Shown in pieces: positions 1 through 9,072 of a DNA stretch of 64,000 bases. Both the position numbers and the translations under genes were made by a program. Below the pieces are notes generated by a model. It was not told where the DNA came from and searched no databases. It worked only from the letters and a program-made list of their open reading frames with translations. Source of the stretch: Paenibacillus sp. JNUCC32 (GTDB lineage Bacteria > Bacillota > Bacilli > Paenibacillales > Paenibacillaceae); assembly GCF_014863545.1 (NCBI RefSeq), contig NZ_CP062260.1, forward strand, positions 1,488,001-1,552,000, read 5' to 3'. Position 1 is the stretch's first letter. The number at the start of each line of letters is the position of its first letter.

Positions 1-1
1 C

Positions 2-619
2 CCGGCGATCAAGCAGATTGCGGATTCCAACATGCCGATCGTGCTTGTGGACAGGAAGCTGGACTCGCCGGAAACAGGATCGAAGCTCGATCTGGTGGCC
101 GAGGACAATACCGAGGGAGCCTTGCGCCTAACCCGGAAGCTGCTCGAGGAAGGACATACGGCTATCGGCGTAGTTAACGGGCCAACGAGATCAAGCACGG
201 GGAGGGAACGTCTCGAAGGCGTCATGAACGCGATGAAGGCATTTGGGCTGAACGAGGGCCCCCTGGTGTATAACGGAGATTTTTCCACGGAGGACGGAAT
301 CCGGGCAGTTCAGCAATTTCTGAACGCGGAACGCAGGCCAACCGCCATCATTTCCCTGAATAACCGCATGAGCCTGGGCGTCCTGCTCGAGATTGTGCGC
401 AGCGGCCTGAAAATTCCTGCCGACATGGCAGTTGCTTCTTTCGGCGAGGTGGAAGCCGGGCCTTTACTCAAGGAATCGGGACTCTACTACATGGAGCAGC
501 ATCCCTACGATATGGGAATCAAGGCCGGAGAAATCCTTCTAAGCCGAATACGGGAAGAAGCCCGGCAGGATCCACCGGCTTATGAAATATACAGCAATGA
601 AGTCAAACAGTTGAACTGA
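2..619 (+). CDS. LacI-type transcriptional regulator, C-terminal part (cut by window edge)
   Basis: The frame is open from base 2, so the N-terminal DNA-binding head lies outside the window. The 205 visible residues form the effector-binding domain of a LacI/GalR regulator, with short signatures such as [27 protein letters not shown] and [10 protein letters not shown] in the usual order. The stop is 33 bases before the fucI-like gene on the same strand, so it is probably the regulator of, and co-transcribed with, the sugar genes that follow. A perfect palindrome of LacI-operator type lies at 681-696. Family assignment is firm; the effector (a pentose or arabino-oligosaccharide) is inference. 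Confidence 0.85.
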   Translation, partial: PAIKQIADSNMPIVLVDRKLDSPETGSKLDLVAEDNTEGALRLTRKLLEEGHTAIGVVNGPTRSSTGRERLEGVMNAMKAFGLNEGPLVYNGDFSTEDGIRAVQQFLNAERRPTAIISLNNRMSLGVLLEIVRSGLKIPADMAVASFGEVEAGPLLKESGLYYMEQHPYDMGIKAGEILLSRIREEARQDPPAYEIYSNEVKQLN

Positions 620-651
620 TCGTACATGCCGCCGCTCTAAAAACAGAGAGG

Positions 652-2457
652 ATGATGGAGATGCATAATCAATCAAACATCTGCAATCGATTGCAGAACG
701 AATTGCCTAAAATCGGCATTCGCCCTATCGTGGATGGCCGGCGGGGTGGTATCCGGGAATCGTTAGAGGATGTCACCATGGATATGGCGAAACGAACCGC
801 TCGCTTGCTCACCGAACGGCTAAGGCACAGCAACGGGCTTCCAGTGGAATGCGTGATTGCCGACACCTGTATCGGAGGGGTAGCTGAGGCCGCACGAACC
901 GAAGAGAAATTTGCCAGGGAGAATGTAGGTCTTACCATTTCGGTGACACCATCCTGGTGCTATCCGACGGAAACGATGGATACCCACCCGACCAGGCCAA
1001 AAGCAATTTGGGGTTTCAACGGGACGGAACGTCCCGGGGCCGTATATCTGGCGGCGGCGCTGGGAGCGCATAATCAGAAGGGTCTGCCGGCCTTCTCCAT
1101 CTATGGACGCGATGTACAGGATATCGGGGATACCGAAATAACGGCGGATGTTCAGGAGAAGCTTCTGCAATTTGCCAAGGCAGGCCTTGCCGTAGCGACC
1201 ATGAAGGGGACCTCCTACTTATCGATGGGCACCGTATCCATGGGCATCGCGGGCTGCATCGTCGACGAAAACTTTTTTCAGAGGTATCTGGGGATGCGCA
1301 ACGAATATGTGGATATGACCGAATTCGTAAGGCGGATCGAGCTGGAAATTTACGATCATGACGAATATGAGCGGGCACTGGCCTGGATTAAACAGAATTG
1401 CAAGCCGGGAACGGACGTTAATCCGGAGCATTTAAAGCGGTCCGAAGAACAGAAGGAACAGGATTGGGAAACCGTCGCGAAGATGGCGCTGATTGCACGC
1501 GATTTGATGGTAGGCAATCCGAAGCTGGCGGCCATGGGATATGGAGAAGAAGCGCTCGGCCGACATGCACTGGCTGCAGGATTCCAAGGACAGCGTGCCT
1601 GGACGGATTACTTCCCGACGGGGGATTTCATGGAGGCGATATTGAATTCCTCTTTTGATTGGAACGGTCTGAGGGAGCCGTATATCGTCGCAACGGAGAA
1701 TGACAATCTGAATGGAATCACGATGCTGTTCGGTCATCTCCTGACGAATGCGGCCCAGGTGTTTGCAGACGTTCGTACATATTGGAGTCCGGATGCCGTG
1801 AAGCGAGTGACGGGATACGAGCTGGAGGGCATTGCGGCCAACGGCGTGATCCACCTGATCAATTCAGGACCGGCAGCACTAGACGGAACGGGAAGGCAAT
1901 CGAAAGACGGCAAGCCGGCCATGAAGCCGTTCTGGGATATCACGCAGGAGGAAGTCCAGGATTGTCTGGATGCAGTCAAGTGGTGTCCGGCTATTGATTT
2001 CTTCCGCGGCGGGGGATTCTCCACGGACTTCACGACCCGGGGAGGCATGCCGGCAACGATCGCCAGAATCAATATGGTCGCGGGTGTCGGACCGGTCCTA
2101 CACATCGCCGAGGGAATAACCGTGGAGCTCCCGGAGGCCGTGCACGATGTATTGGACCAGCGAAGCGACCCCACTTGGCCGACGACCTGGTTCGTCCCGA
2201 ACCTTACCGGCGAGGGACTGTTCAAGGATGTTTACACCGTTATGAGTAATTGGGGATCCAACCATGCCGCCATGAGTTACGGCCATATTGGCGGAGATTT
2301 GATTACTTTGGCGTCGATGCTCCGCATTCCGGTATGCATGCACAACGTGCCGGAGGAGCGGATCTTCCGGCCAAGCGCTTGGACCGCTTTCGGCGGGCTG
2401 GAGCCGGTTTCTGCCGATTACCGGGCATGCGCGTCTTATGGTCCTTTGTACAAATAG
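652..2457 (+). CDS. fucI: L-fucose / D-arabinose isomerase FucI
   Basis: Aldose-ketose isomerase converting L-fucose to L-fuculose and, in known FucI enzymes, D-arabinose to D-ribulose. The 601 residues match the E. coli enzyme (591) along the whole length. The three manganese ligands are recognisable: Glu349 in ATEND, Asp373 in FADVRTYW and His538 in NWGSNH, equivalent to Glu337, Asp361 and His528. The C-terminus [11 protein letters not shown] is typical. Several start codons are possible (652, 655, 661); GAGAGG at 645 best suits 655 or 661. The kinase gene follows 12 bases later. No fuculose aldolase gene is present, so use on D-arabinose fits the neighbours better than L-fucose. Confidence 0.93.
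   Translation: MMEMHNQSNICNRLQNELPKIGIRPIVDGRRGGIRESLEDVTMDMAKRTARLLTERLRHSNGLPVECVIADTCIGGVAEAARTEEKFARENVGLTISVTPSWCYPTETMDTHPTRPKAIWGFNGTERPGAVYLAAALGAHNQKGLPAFSIYGRDVQDIGDTEITADVQEKLLQFAKAGLAVATMKGTSYLSMGTVSMGIAGCIVDENFFQRYLGMRNEYVDMTEFVRRIELEIYDHDEYERALAWIKQNCKPGTDVNPEHLKRSEEQKEQDWETVAKMALIARDLMVGNPKLAAMGYGEEALGRHALAAGFQGQRAWTDYFPTGDFMEAILNSSFDWNGLREPYIVATENDNLNGITMLFGHLLTNAAQVFADVRTYWSPDAVKRVTGYELEGIAANGVIHLINSGPAALDGTGRQSKDGKPAMKPFWDITQEEVQDCLDAVKWCPAIDFFRGGGFSTDFTTRGGMPATIARINMVAGVGPVLHIAEGITVELPEAVHDVLDQRSDPTWPTTWFVPNLTGEGLFKDVYTVMSNWGSNHAAMSYGHIGGDLITLASMLRIPVCMHNVPEERIFRPSAWTAFGGLEPVSADYRACASYGPLYK
681..696. promoter_or_regulatory. candidate LacI-type operator (perfect 16-bp palindrome)
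   Basis: CTGCAATCGATTGCAG is a perfect palindrome with central CG, the form of a LacI-family operator. It sits just inside fucI, about 20-30 bases after the start codons, so repressor bound here could block elongation or initiation. Eleven bases recur at 4247 upstream of the next transcription unit. Binding is inferred from shape and repetition only. Confidence 0.5.
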
Positions 2458-2469
2458 GAGGCAGATGAT

Positions 2470-4170
2470 ATGAAGCAGTTATACACCATCGGGGTTGATT
2501 TCGGTACGGAATCGGGCAGGGCCCTGCTTGTCGATATCACGACGGGCCAGGAAGTAGCGACGCATGTGACGCCTTACGCGCATGGAGTCATGGACGAGGT
2601 GCTGGTCCATTCGGGTTTGAAGCTGGAGCCGGATTGGGCGCTGCAGCATCCAAAGGATTACTTGGAGGTTCTTAGGCAATCGATCCCCCGCGTGCTGTCG
2701 GATGCAGCGATATCGGCTGATCAAGTCATCGGCATTGGCATCGATTTTACGGCATGTACGATGATGCCGCTGGATGCAGGCGGGACCCCGCTCTGTATGA
2801 CGGAGGAATGGAGGGACCATCCGCACAGCTGGGTGAAGCTGTGGAAGCATCATGCGGCGCAGGAAGAAGCGAACCTGATCAATGCAGCCGCAGCTTCGCG
2901 GGGCGAGAAATTTCTTGCGCGTTATGGAGGAAAGCTGTCCTCCGAGTGGATGCTTGCAAAGTGTTTGCAGATTCTGAGGGAAGCTCCCGAATTATATGAA
3001 CGGTCCGTGTTGTTCATGGAAGCTGCCGATTGGGTGGTCATGCAATTGACCGGCCAGCTCGCGCGAAGCAGCTGCACCGCCGGCTATAAAGCCAATTGGC
3101 ATAAACGGGAGGGTTATCCGTCCAAGGCGTTCCTGCATTCGCTCGATCCAAGGTTCGGAAATCTCGTCGAGACGAAGCTGAGAGGAGCGATCAAGCCCCT
3201 GGGTTCGAAAGCAGGCGGATTAACCGAAAGTATGGCGGCGATGACGGGGCTTCTGCCGGGAACCGCGGTAGCCGTAGCCAACATCGATGCCCATGCGATG
3301 GTACCGGCCGTCAGCGTCGTAACCCCGGGGAAGCTGGTACTCGCTATGGGAACCTCTACTTGTCACTTGATTTTAAGCGACAAAGAAGTGACCGGCGAAG
3401 GCATTTGCGGCGTCGTCGAGGATGGGATCATTCCCGGTTATTACGGGTATGAGGCAGGACAATCGGCCGTTGGCGATATATTCGCCTGGTATGTGGATGA
3501 GGCAGTTCCGGAATACGTTAGGCTTAAGGCTGCAGAAGAGCGGCTTGGCGTTCATGAGTGGCTCGAGAAGGAAGCGGCCCGATACGCGCCTGGACAAAGC
3601 GGACTGCTTGCCCTGGACTGGTGGAACGGAAGCCGTTCCGTGCTGATGGATGCCGATCTTAGCGGCGTCATGCTTGGTTTCACCTTGCAGACCAAGCCGG
3701 AGGAGATTTATCGGGCCCTGCTCGAAGCCACAGCCTTTGGTACCCGGGCTATTATCGAGGCGTTTACCGATAGCGGCATTGAAGTTCAGGAGCTTTATGC
3801 TTGCGGCGGATTGCCGCAGCGCAACCGGCTGCTGATGCAGATTTATGCCGACGTTACCGGCAAAGAGATCAAGATCGCGGATACCGTCCAGACGGCCGCT
3901 TTTGGCGCAGCCATGTTCGGTGCGGTTGCGGCAGGCAAAGATCAGGGAGGATATGGCAGCATCGTGGAAGCTTCGGAGGCGATGGCCCGCGTTCGGGAAG
4001 AAACATTCAAGCCGATTGAAGCTAACGTCCGAATGTATGACCTGTTATACAAGGAGTATAAAGGACTTCATGATTATTTGGGCAGGGACGAAAATGGGGT
4101 GTTGAAACGGCTGAAAGCGTTAAGAAGCAGTTTTAACTCTGAAGGATCAACGGATTCGGCCCGAGGATAG
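2470..4170 (+). CDS. araB: ribulokinase-type FGGY carbohydrate kinase (AraB-like)
   Basis: ATP-dependent kinase of the FGGY family, here read as phosphorylating a ketopentulose. The 566 residues equal the usual AraB length. The N-terminal phosphate-binding stretch [13 protein letters not shown] (residues about 8-20) and the C-terminal nucleotide-site ACGGLPQRN around residues 444-452 are clear, as are AraB-specific blocks [10 protein letters not shown] and MGTSTCHL. E. coli AraB phosphorylates all four 2-ketopentuloses including D-ribulose (established). Paired with FucI, the likely product is D-ribulose 5-phosphate, which needs no aldolase to enter the pentose phosphate pathway. It lies 12 bases after fucI. 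Confidence 0.88.
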   Translation: MKQLYTIGVDFGTESGRALLVDITTGQEVATHVTPYAHGVMDEVLVHSGLKLEPDWALQHPKDYLEVLRQSIPRVLSDAAISADQVIGIGIDFTACTMMPLDAGGTPLCMTEEWRDHPHSWVKLWKHHAAQEEANLINAAAASRGEKFLARYGGKLSSEWMLAKCLQILREAPELYERSVLFMEAADWVVMQLTGQLARSSCTAGYKANWHKREGYPSKAFLHSLDPRFGNLVETKLRGAIKPLGSKAGGLTESMAAMTGLLPGTAVAVANIDAHAMVPAVSVVTPGKLVLAMGTSTCHLILSDKEVTGEGICGVVEDGIIPGYYGYEAGQSAVGDIFAWYVDEAVPEYVRLKAAEERLGVHEWLEKEAARYAPGQSGLLALDWWNGSRSVLMDADLSGVMLGFTLQTKPEEIYRALLEATAFGTRAIIEAFTDSGIEVQELYACGGLPQRNRLLMQIYADVTGKEIKIADTVQTAAFGAAMFGAVAAGKDQGGYGSIVEASEAMARVREETFKPIEANVRMYDLLYKEYKGLHDYLGRDENGVLKRLKALRSSFNSEGSTDSARG

Positions 4171-4191
4171 ACAACGGGTTATGACTCACAT

Positions 4192-4235
4192 AAGGAATGC
4201 AGGCTGTCGTGTTGGTAGCATGGCCTGCATTCCTT
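4192..4235. other. perfect 13-bp stem-loop downstream of the kinase gene
   Basis: AAGGAATGCAGGC (4192-4204) pairs perfectly with GCCTGCATTCCTT (4223-4235) around an 18-base loop. There is no T run after it, so it is either a weak terminator or an RNA-stabilising structure separating fucI-araB from the glycosidase genes. Confidence 0.55.
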
Positions 4236-4246
4236 AACCACCCATT

Positions 4247-4295
4247 CTGCAATCGATGTCACATTGTTGGCAAATTGTTTTAAGAAGCGCTTTTA
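4247..4295. promoter_or_regulatory. candidate operator pair upstream of the GH172-GH183 unit
   Basis: CTGCAATCGATGTCAC at 4247-4262 shares its first 11 bases with the perfect palindrome at 681-696. About 20 bases on, TAAGAAGCGCTTTTA (4281-4295) contains the AAGCGCTT core seen in LacI/CcpA operators, although it fits the cre consensus poorly. Both lie within 85 bases of the start of the first GH172 gene. The sites are visible; binding is inference. Confidence 0.42.
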
Positions 4296-4328
4296 CCTAC
4301 GCCATCAACTTATGAGGAGCGATCATCC

Positions 4329-5438
4329 ATGGACAATCAAACAGCGTTATTTTCACTCAGCCGCAAGCGATCCGGAAAAAGAAAAAGGGAATCCAGCTAC
4401 GACCGTTCGGGAGGGAATAAGGATTACTTCTCCATCCAGCCGGGCGACCTGACCGAAATTTGCAGCATTCCGGGAGCGGGTGCCATCACCCATATTTGGA
4501 TGACCATGGCGACCGACGCCCCTGCCGAGGAATTGTATCTGCCGCGCAAAGTCGTACTCCGCATGTACTGGGACCAGGAGACCGAGCCCAGCGTGGAAGC
4601 GCCGATTGGCGATTTTTTCGGAATGGGGCACGGCCTCACCAAAAATTATACGTCAGCGGCGTTGATGATGAGTCCCGAGGACGGCAAAGCATTCAACAGC
4701 TTTTTTCGCATGCCGTATGGGAATGGCGCTCGTATAACGATCGAGAGCGAAGCGGAGCATCCGATTAAATTTTATTTCTATGTGGACTATGAATCGTACG
4801 ATAAGCTGCCCGAGGAGGAGCTGCGATTCCATGCCCAGTGGCACCGGGAAAATCCGACCGACGGGATCGCGGATCACGGGGTGGATAACGCTTTCTACGA
4901 ATTCGGCGGCAAGAATACGACGGGCAGCGGCAACTATGTCATTTTGGACGCGGTTGGGAAGGGCCATTACATCGGCTGCAACTTCAATGTCCATAACCTC
5001 CGCGATACGCGGGAATGGAACTGGTACGGCGAAGGAGACGACATGATCTTCATCGATGGGGAGCCATGGCCTCCGACTCTGCACGGCACGGGCATGGAGG
5101 ATTATTTCAATACGGCCTGGTGTCCGCAGCAGGAGGTGTGCACCCCGTATCATGGCATCATTATGGGCGGCGGCCCGAACTGGAGCGGAAAAATCTCCAC
5201 GTACCGGTATCATATCCTGGATCCGATCATGTTCGATAGCAGCATCAAGGTCACGATCGAGCACGGTCATAACAATCATCGGAGCGACGATATTTCCTCG
5301 ACGGCGTACTGGTACCAGGCGGAACCCCATCGTTCTTTCCCGAAGCTGCCAAAGGTGGATAAACGCTTGCCAATGCCGGATACGAAGCCGCTCAATCCTG
5401 CTAGTTTGAATCAGATATTCGGTCATAACAATCCCTGA
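4329..5438 (+). CDS. GH172 (DUF2961) glycosidase, first copy
   Basis: Family GH172, the former DUF2961, which includes exo-alpha-D-arabinofuranosidases and difructose-anhydride enzymes. The 369 residues carry the family blocks GAGAITHIWMT, GDFFGMGHG, FFYVDYE, GTGMEDYF (Glu257, a probable catalytic glutamate) and the ending STAYWYQ. There is no signal peptide or membrane segment, so it should act in the cytoplasm on imported oligosaccharides. The start is supported by AGGAGC eight bases upstream. A GH183 lipoprotein gene follows 47 bases later and a second GH172 lies at 14348. Alpha-D-arabinofuranosidase is the favoured activity because of the FucI and GH183 neighbours; fructan-type activity is the alternative. 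Confidence 0.88.
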   Translation: MDNQTALFSLSRKRSGKRKRESSYDRSGGNKDYFSIQPGDLTEICSIPGAGAITHIWMTMATDAPAEELYLPRKVVLRMYWDQETEPSVEAPIGDFFGMGHGLTKNYTSAALMMSPEDGKAFNSFFRMPYGNGARITIESEAEHPIKFYFYVDYESYDKLPEEELRFHAQWHRENPTDGIADHGVDNAFYEFGGKNTTGSGNYVILDAVGKGHYIGCNFNVHNLRDTREWNWYGEGDDMIFIDGEPWPPTLHGTGMEDYFNTAWCPQQEVCTPYHGIIMGGGPNWSGKISTYRYHILDPIMFDSSIKVTIEHGHNNHRSDDISSTAYWYQAEPHRSFPKLPKVDKRLPMPDTKPLNPASLNQIFGHNNP

Positions 5439-5485
5439 TGTTCACGGGTGGAATATAGGAATCCACAATCAGATCGAAAGGGGAG

Positions 5486-6607
5486 ATGAGCTTGAAATGG
5501 AAAAATGCCCTCTTCGCAGGCATGATTTTGCTGTTATGCGGCTGCGCGGGGGGCGGCAAGGTGAATCCTCTGCTTGATGCGACAGACAAAAGCTTTTTAT
5601 TAAAAGGCATGACCGGCGTGGAGCAGGTTTCGCAATTAACCGGGGAATCCTCCCCCAATCGTACCGATCAATACGCCGTGTACGGCACCGATCTGGGTTC
5701 CATGATGAATGACGGGGAACGAACTTACTTCGTGTTCGGGGATACGTTCGGCGAGAGGGCGACTGATCAGACAGGCGGAGGGGGAAGCTATTGGCGCTCC
5801 AATACGATAGCCTATACAACGGACGCTCATCCGGCTGACGGTATCGCATTCGAGGGAATGATCACGGATGAATTCGGCACGGCGAAGGAACTGCTGCCTT
5901 CCGCCAAAATCGATTACGAAGAAATGACGAAAATTCCGACCCATGGCATTGCGGCAGGCGGCGCCTTGTATTTGCACTACATGTCGGTCAACCATTGGGG
6001 CAATCCGGGGAAGTGGGACGCCAATTACAGCAGCGTGGCCAAATCGACCGATAACGGTGAAACCTGGGAGCTGCAGGACCGGCTCCGTTGGCCGGGAGAC
6101 AGCAATTTCATCCAGGTTAGCCCCTATAAGGTGGAGAATGAAGCAGGCGGTTCGGATATTTATTTTTGGGGGATTCCTTCGGGCCGCTTTGGCGGCGTTC
6201 AGCTTATGAAGGTGGGCGAGGAGCACATCGAGAATATGTCCGAGTACCGATATTACAGCGGATTGAACGATGACGGCAGTCCCAGGTGGAGCGCGGATAT
6301 GAAGGATGCCAGGTATGTGGTGGATGACACCGTCGGCGAGCTGTCCGTAGTGTGGAATTCTTATCTGGAACGCTGGCTGATGACCTATTTGAAGGAAGGC
6401 CAAGGGGTTGTCATACGTGAAGGCATGACGCCTTGGGGGCCATGGGGCGAGCCCCTGGATTTGGTCCGAGCCGAGGATTATCCGGGGCTATACGGGCCCT
6501 ATATGAACGATCGGTATACGGAGAATGACGGGCAGACGATCTATTTCACATTGTCTTTATGGGATCCCTACAATGTTTTCTGGTTTAAGGCTTCGCTCGA
6601 AAAGTGA
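5486..6607 (+). CDS. GH183 (DUF4185) lipoprotein, probable endo-D-arabinanase
   Basis: Family DUF4185, now GH183, whose characterised members are endo-alpha-D-arabinanases with a five-bladed beta-propeller. The 373 residues begin with a lipoprotein signal (lipobox LCGC, Cys20), so the enzyme is anchored outside the membrane. Family motifs are YGTDLGSM (Asp69), FVFGDTFG (Asp86), YWRSNTIAYT and a repeated blade pattern ending in ERWLMTYL; the two aspartates are likely active-site residues. GGGGAG abuts the ATG at 5486, so TTG 5492 may be the true start. It is the only glycosidase of the locus with an export signal, which suits a first, extracellular polymer-cutting step. Confidence 0.87.
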   Translation: MSLKWKNALFAGMILLLCGCAGGGKVNPLLDATDKSFLLKGMTGVEQVSQLTGESSPNRTDQYAVYGTDLGSMMNDGERTYFVFGDTFGERATDQTGGGGSYWRSNTIAYTTDAHPADGIAFEGMITDEFGTAKELLPSAKIDYEEMTKIPTHGIAAGGALYLHYMSVNHWGNPGKWDANYSSVAKSTDNGETWELQDRLRWPGDSNFIQVSPYKVENEAGGSDIYFWGIPSGRFGGVQLMKVGEEHIENMSEYRYYSGLNDDGSPRWSADMKDARYVVDDTVGELSVVWNSYLERWLMTYLKEGQGVVIREGMTPWGPWGEPLDLVRAEDYPGLYGPYMNDRYTENDGQTIYFTLSLWDPYNVFWFKASLEK

Positions 6608-6630
6608 GGCGCGGATTCCAAGAATGATCG

Positions 6631-6656
6631 GTTTAAATGCGGACCAGCGTTTAAAT
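6631..6656. repeat. direct repeat GTTTAAAT upstream of the sugar-binding protein gene
   Basis: GTTTAAAT occurs at 6631-6638 and 6649-6656, 18 bases centre to centre, 27 bases before the binding-protein start. It could be a regulator site or AT-rich promoter elements for extra expression of the binding protein. Only the repeat itself is certain. Confidence 0.3.
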
Positions 6657-6682
6657 AGTTTGATCCATTATAAGGAGGGTTC

Positions 6683-8083
6683 ATGATGCAGAAAAATACC
6701 ATCGGCTTCAAATCCTGGCCTGTTCTGTTCTCCGTTGTTCTTGTTCTGGCGATGCTCGTTACGGGCTGCGGCGGACGATCTGGCGGTCCCGGAGGAGGAG
6801 CTTTAAGCAATCCACCGGAAAATGAAAGCGCAAACAACGGGAATGAAGCCAGCGGCAAGGTTGTGATCGATTTCTGGGCGCAAAAATTCGAGGATACCAC
6901 CGATGCCTGGTTCAAGAAATGGGTCGGCGAGTTCAATAAATCCCAGAGCGAGGTTGAAGTGAAGCTGACCATCGTTCCGGCCGACGCCTGGGACCAGAAG
7001 ATGAAAGCAGCGCAGGCCGCAGGCAAGGCACCGGACATCCGAACGATCAACTACGGCAATGTGGCCAATGCGGCAAAAACGGGTCAACTGATGGCCCTGA
7101 ACGATTTAATGGAGCCTTCAGCCTTCGATGATTTGTACGACAATATGAAGGACTTCGTATCCGTTAACGGTCAGTACTATGCATATCCGAAGCTGGTTGA
7201 GCCGTCTGCTGTGATGTTCTATCGGAAGGATATGTTCCAGGAAGCCGGGCTTGACCCCAATCAGCCGCCGAAAACATGGGCTGAGCTTCTGGATGCGGCC
7301 CAGAAGCTCACCAAGAAAGGCGTGTTCGGCTTATCGATTGCGCAAACTGCGCCGGATCTGGGCTGGTCGAGCTGGGGCCTGCAGTATAACGGGGCAGGTC
7401 ATCTGGCGGTTACGGAGGACTGGTCCCAAGCGGACGTGAACAATGACGGTTACAAGGCCGTTTTGGACTTTTACCAAAAAGCGTACCAGTCCGGCGTCAT
7501 GCCGAAGCAGGCATTGGCCGGATATGCGGACATCAAGCCTTTCGGCGAAGGCAAGATCGCCATCCAGATTTGCGGTTCCTGGGCGATCGGTCAGCTTCGC
7601 AACACCTATAAAGACATGGTGGATAAGGTAGGGATTGCGCCGATGGCATCGATGGACGGCGATTTGACGAAGCCGACGGCAACGCTCGGCGGCTGGTCGC
7701 TGGCGGTGGACGGCAAATCCGAGCATCCGCAGGAATCGGCCGATTTCATCTCCTATTTGCTCGCAGGCGACCCGAACATCATGATCGATTTTTTCAAGAC
7801 GTCCCAGTTCTCCAAGTTCTCCCCGCGCAAATCCGTGGACGAAGCGATGAAATCCGATCCGGATGCATCCAAGGATGAATGGCGTGCACTCGTATCCGAG
7901 CGGATCATTCCGCATTCGCAGGCTGAGCCAGTTTATCCGTGGGACATCAGCTTCGCGCTCGCCACGTCCATCGAGTCCGCCATGAAGGGTACTTCGGTGG
8001 ATAAGGCGCTGGCGAAGGCAGAGAAAGACATTAACGATTTCATCGCGAAGAATAAGCTTGCCGGTACGAATCCGAAAAAATAG
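6683..8083 (+). CDS. carbohydrate ABC transporter substrate-binding lipoprotein
   Basis: Solute-binding protein of a family 1 (MalE-like) sugar importer. The 466 residues start with a lipoprotein signal ending LVTGC (Cys29) and a Gly/Ser-rich linker, then a domain beginning VVIDFWAQKFED. Typical family blocks include GKAPDIRTI, YAYPKLVEPSAVMFYRKD and FGEGKIAIQICGSWAIG. A clear AAGGAGG-type site precedes the start. It is followed by two permease genes and sits between glycosidases, so its ligands are probably arabino-oligosaccharides released by the GH183 enzyme. A stem-loop after the gene may keep its mRNA more abundant than that of the permeases. Confidence 0.92.
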   Translation: MMQKNTIGFKSWPVLFSVVLVLAMLVTGCGGRSGGPGGGALSNPPENESANNGNEASGKVVIDFWAQKFEDTTDAWFKKWVGEFNKSQSEVEVKLTIVPADAWDQKMKAAQAAGKAPDIRTINYGNVANAAKTGQLMALNDLMEPSAFDDLYDNMKDFVSVNGQYYAYPKLVEPSAVMFYRKDMFQEAGLDPNQPPKTWAELLDAAQKLTKKGVFGLSIAQTAPDLGWSSWGLQYNGAGHLAVTEDWSQADVNNDGYKAVLDFYQKAYQSGVMPKQALAGYADIKPFGEGKIAIQICGSWAIGQLRNTYKDMVDKVGIAPMASMDGDLTKPTATLGGWSLAVDGKSEHPQESADFISYLLAGDPNIMIDFFKTSQFSKFSPRKSVDEAMKSDPDASKDEWRALVSERIIPHSQAEPVYPWDISFALATSIESAMKGTSVDKALAKAEKDINDFIAKNKLAGTNPKK

Positions 8084-8088
8084 TGTTG

Positions 8089-8137
8089 GCAGCCGTCCGG
8101 AAATCCGGTTTTCGAAATGTTATTTTCGGATGGCTGC
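8089..8137 (+). other. intercistronic stem-loop between binding protein and permease
   Basis: GCAGCCGTCCGGAAA (8089-8103) pairs with TTTTCGGATGGCTGC (8123-8137) with two interruptions. Hairpins at this position in sugar ABC operons usually allow partial read-through or protect the binding-protein message. No T run follows, so full termination is unlikely. Confidence 0.55.
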
Positions 8138-8167
8138 TTCATCCTTGGCCAATGGTGGTGACGCTAC

Positions 8168-9055
8168 ATGTTCAAGAAAAATTATCGGCAGGACAACGGC
8201 GTGGCTTACATGCTGCTCGCTCCCATCGTCATCCTGCTGACCGTCTTTGTCATCATTCCGTTCTTCTATGCACTGCGGGTGAGCTTCTATAATTGGAGTT
8301 TCTATCAGGATTCCACCTTTGTGGGCTTGCAGAATTTCTATATGGTGCTGACCGATGACCTCTTTCTCCAATCCATCTGGGTAGGGCTTAAGTTCGCGCT
8401 GATGGTCGTTCCGACGATGCTGATTCTCTCGTTTCTGTTCGCGAACATCATTAAGAATCTGGGCTCCGGTTTCGCAAGCGTTGTTAAGACTTCCGTCTAC
8501 ATTCCCACCATTATTTCCGGAATCGTGGCGTCGGTCATCTTTGTCTTCATCTTCGATTATGCCGGAGGCCTGGCCAATTACATCATCGGGCTGTTCGGAT
8601 CGGAGCCGAAAGCCTGGCTTGCCGACGTGGCAACGGCGCTGCCGAGCATCGCGGCTCCAGCCGTGTGGCTGGGCTTCGGACTCACGACGCTCATCATGCT
8701 GGCAGGCCTCCACGATATCCCAAAAAGTTACTATGAGGCTGCCGAACTCGAGGGGGCGGGCACCTTCGTTCGCATGTGGTACATCACGATTCCGCTCATG
8801 CGCAATGTGATCCTGTATCTGCTCGTAACCGGATTTACGGCGCAAATCTCCCAGTTCGAGCTGTCCCTCGTCATGACGGGCGGCGGCCCGCTCAGCGAGA
8901 CCACGACGCCGAACCTCTACATCCTGAACCACTTCCGAAACGACGTCATGGTCGGGAACTCCATCGCGGCATCGCTGCTGTTGTTTGTGGTCCTTGGCAG
9001 TATTTCGGCCATTATCTTCAGAGTACTGAATTCGGAAAAAGCGATCGACGGATAA
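8168..9055 (+). CDS. sugar ABC transporter permease (MalF/UgpA type)
   Basis: Integral membrane component, 295 residues with six predicted transmembrane segments, the first at about residues 16-38. The cytoplasmic EAA loop that docks the ATPase is present as YYEAAELEGAGTFVRMW near residues 190-206. A second permease follows 17 bases after the stop, and the binding protein precedes it. No ATPase gene accompanies the set; in Gram-positive bacteria such importers commonly share a MsmX-type ATPase encoded elsewhere (established pattern, inferred here). Confidence 0.92.
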   Translation: MFKKNYRQDNGVAYMLLAPIVILLTVFVIIPFFYALRVSFYNWSFYQDSTFVGLQNFYMVLTDDLFLQSIWVGLKFALMVVPTMLILSFLFANIIKNLGSGFASVVKTSVYIPTIISGIVASVIFVFIFDYAGGLANYIIGLFGSEPKAWLADVATALPSIAAPAVWLGFGLTTLIMLAGLHDIPKSYYEAAELEGAGTFVRMWYITIPLMRNVILYLLVTGFTAQISQFELSLVMTGGGPLSETTTPNLYILNHFRNDVMVGNSIAASLLLFVVLGSISAIIFRVLNSEKAIDG

Positions 9056-9072
9056 GAAGGCAGGAGGATAAC

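Noticed and set aside
652..4170. L-fucose utilisation operon
   Set aside because: FucI is present, but there is no fuculose kinase of FucK type or fuculose aldolase, and the neighbours are D-arabinan-type glycosidases.
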